NCBI GenBank assembly: GCA_964566545.1 | Contig: CAZMIX010000004.1 | Coordinates: 1-64,000 of the forward strand | DNA: 64,000 nucleotides | Direction: 5' to 3' | Origin: JAEYFP01 sp964566545 | GTDB taxonomy: Bacteria; Bacillota; Clostridia; Lachnospirales; Lachnospiraceae | Shown here: one piece after another, positions 62,827-64,000 of the stretch | Numbering within the stretch: the first letter of the stretch is position 1 | How the letters are laid out: each line of letters starts with the position of its first letter | Notes under the pieces: model-generated | Database searches by the model: none | Seen by the model: the letters and a program-made list of their open reading frames with translations, nothing else | What the model was told of the DNA's origin: nothing | Made by a program: the position numbers and the translations under genes

Positions 62827-62870
62827 TATGCTTTCTTAATATATAGAGAGCGATCATTAGTAATTATTCA

Positions 62871-62920
62871 AAAATCAGCCTGTATTAACTTCGATGAAGG
62901 AAGGTATGCAGGCTGATTTT
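62871..62920 (+). terminator. Terminator between convergent rsfS and lexA
   Basis: 12-bp stem AAAATCAGCCTG / CAGGCTGATTTT around a 26-nt loop; A/T ends make it usable from both sides. Confidence 0.75.
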
Positions 62921-62977
62921 CTGCATTTTATTTATCATTAATTCAATATGCAAACTTATTGCTGATTCAGCATGTTT

Positions 62978-63595
62978 CTAACTCATAAGTCGAAAAACTC
63001 CAAAAACTTTGCCTAAAATATCTACCTGATTAACAATGATCGGATCCATTGCATCATTTTCAGGCTGTAGGCGGTAATGCCCATTTTCCTTATAATAAGT
63101 CTTAACCGTTGCCGAATCATCAACAAGTGCAACGACCAAATCTCCGTTACGGGCTGTGTTACATTGCTCTACAAAAATCTGATCCCCATCAAAAATGCCA
63201 GCATTGATCATGCTTTCTCCCCTAACTTTTAAAATAAAAGCTTCACCGCTGGGTGCAAATTCAACAGGGATAGGGAAGTAGCCCTCTATATTTTCCTGCG
63301 CAAGAATCGGCATTCCTGCGGCAACGGTACCAATAATCGGAATACTCGTCATTTCATGACGAACCATTTGGAAGCTTTCATCAATAATCTCAATTGCACG
63401 GGGCTTGGTCGGATCTCGTCGGATATAACCGTTTTTCTCAAGTGTTTCTAAATGAGAGTGAACGGAAGAGGTAGACTTTAAATGAACTGCTTCACAAATG
63501 TCCCTGACTGCCGGCGGATATCCCCTCTTTAATATTTCCTCCTTGATGTACTCAAGAATTTCCTGCTGTTTTGGTGTGATTTTTCCATAACTCAT
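62978..63595 (-). CDS. lexA: LexA repressor
   Basis: 205 residues, AAGGAGG upstream. Winged-helix N-domain (TPKQQEILEYIKEEILKRG, SSVHSHLETLEKNGYI), self-cleavage site Ala93-Gly94 in TVAAGMP, catalytic Ser128 in GESM and Lys155 in SATVKTYYK. Represses the SOS regulon; RecA-stimulated autocleavage releases it. Its promoter contains an SOS-box-like element, and a divergent yneA-like gene shares the control region. Confidence 0.98.
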   Translation of the reverse strand: MSYGKITPKQQEILEYIKEEILKRGYPPAVRDICEAVHLKSTSSVHSHLETLEKNGYIRRDPTKPRAIEIIDESFQMVRHEMTSIPIIGTVAAGMPILAQENIEGYFPIPVEFAPSGEAFILKVRGESMINAGIFDGDQIFVEQCNTARNGDLVVALVDDSATVKTYYKENGHYRLQPENDAMDPIIVNQVDILGKVFGVFRLMS

Positions 63596-63690
63596 ATGGT
63601 ATCCTCCTTGTAAAATGATGCTTTCTATTGAAAATTATTCGCTGCAAAAGTATTTTTCTGAAATATAGATTGGTAAATTTGATTTATATT

Positions 63691-63719
63691 AGTATAACAC
63701 GTATGTTCGGGAAAAGCAA
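63691..63719 (-). promoter_or_regulatory. lexA promoter with SOS-box-like element
   Basis: Minus-strand TTGCTT (63714-63719), 17-nt spacer, TATACT (63691-63696). The spacer carries CGAACATACGTGTT, one good GAAC half and one degenerate half of the CGAAC-N4-GTTCG box, consistent with autorepression. Confidence 0.75.
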
Positions 63720-63752
63720 ACATATATTCCAAATATTTGTTCGAAAAAAGTG

Positions 63753-63826
63753 TTGACAATAGAATGTATGTTCTGTATAATGCAAATAAATAGAACGAAT
63801 GTTCGCAACGAATGTTCGAATCGAAC
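63753..63826 (+). promoter_or_regulatory. SOS promoter of the yneA-like gene with clustered LexA boxes
   Basis: TTGACA (63753-63758), 17-nt spacer, TATAAT (63776-63781). AGAATGTATGTTCT fills the spacer; GAACGAATGTTC at 63793-63804 is a full box just downstream of the start site; CAACGAATGTTCG (63806-63818) and GTTCGAATCGAAC (63814-63826) add half-site repeats. Confidence 0.85.
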
Positions 63827-63863
63827 TACAGGAAAATCAGGATTTTTACGGGGGAACAGAAAA

Positions 63864-64000
63864 ATGGAAGGCTATTATATGGAAAGGGCAGAAGCAAGGA
63901 AAATACAGAGATTACAAAGAGAAAAGCAGGTAAAGAGACAGCGGCGCCTTATTTTTGCCTTACTGTTTGCTATTGTACTGACAATTGCTGTACTATCTAT
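63864..64000 (+). CDS. YneA-like cell-division suppressor, 3'-truncated by window edge
   Basis: First 45 codons only: charged N-terminus (MERAEARKIQRLQREKQVKR) and the start of a membrane helix (LIFALLFAIVLTIAVLS). GGGGG precedes ATG 63864; ATG 63879 is also in frame. Position divergent from lexA, a LexA-box-covered promoter, and short cytoplasmic part plus single helix fit YneA, which has an extracytoplasmic LysM domain and halts division during SOS. The LysM part is outside the window. Confidence 0.7.
   Translation, partial: MEGYYMERAEARKIQRLQREKQVKRQRRLIFALLFAIVLTIAVLS

Overview
The window reads as a chromosomal segment of an anaerobic, low-to-mid GC Firmicute, most likely a member of the Lachnospiraceae or a close clostridial relative. 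The signs are: a ribosomal protein L27 with a cleavable leader next to its protease Prp; an L21 leader RNA; divergent lexA/yneA-like genes with Bacillus-type SOS boxes; Rex; a cobalamin methionine synthase without the reactivation domain; a probable Re-citrate synthase next to NADP-isocitrate dehydrogenase; BspA-type leucine-rich-repeat surface proteins with a class B sortase; a Gly/Cys-rich 'high-cysteine' peptide; and a NifU-like/GGGtGRT gene pair. The genus cannot be fixed from sequence alone.

Layout. 0-4 kb: 3' end of leuS, an MgtC-family membrane protein, two leftward unknown genes and the Cys-rich peptide. 4.1-13.4 kb: a four-gene cell-surface locus (protein with a phosphorylation-dead receiver-like domain, sortase B, a giant LRR protein with a TPQTGD wall-sorting signal, and a second giant LRR protein with only a membrane anchor). 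13.4-26 kb: housekeeping (probable Re-citrate synthase, icd, rex, a coiled-coil protein, nnr, alr, a MazF-like toxin without antitoxin, yebC, a CFI-box-like protein, metY, a polytopic membrane protein and a TepA/ClpP-like protease), closed by tRNA-Thr(CGU) and its terminator.

26.2-31.8 kb: a gene-poor accessory patch directly 3' of the tRNA. It holds a lipoprotein, a TetR regulator with a perfect 11-bp-arm operator on its own promoter, a truncated phage/plasmid primase-helicase, an XRE regulator with a DUF6442 membrane protein under a promoter with three operator copies, and a DUF4143 ATPase overlapping a DUF4180 gene. It looks like a decayed mobile element. 31.9-49 kb: a nitrate/sulfonate-type ABC transporter without binding protein, argH-asd, a PAS-GGDEF-EAL protein with degenerate GGDEF, a DUF234-type ATPase, a complete polar amino-acid ABC transporter, topB, a beta-helix transferase-like protein, a PAS-GGDEF cyclase, the NifU-like/GGGtGRT pair and a leftward nitronate monooxygenase-like gene.

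49-64 kb: a lipid-anchored M13 peptidase, metH, an unknown single-span membrane protein, an ilv cluster (ilvB, two tandem ilvN paralogues, ilvC), the rplU-prp-rpmA operon with L21 leader, obgE, yhbY, nadD, yqeK, rsfS, and the SOS control region between lexA (leftward) and a partial yneA-like gene at the right edge. Branched-chain and aspartate-family amino-acid synthesis, ribosome assembly and envelope display dominate. The least explained pieces are the GGGtGRT pair, the Cys-rich peptide, the sortase/LRR locus with its dead receiver protein, and the relic island behind tRNA-Thr.
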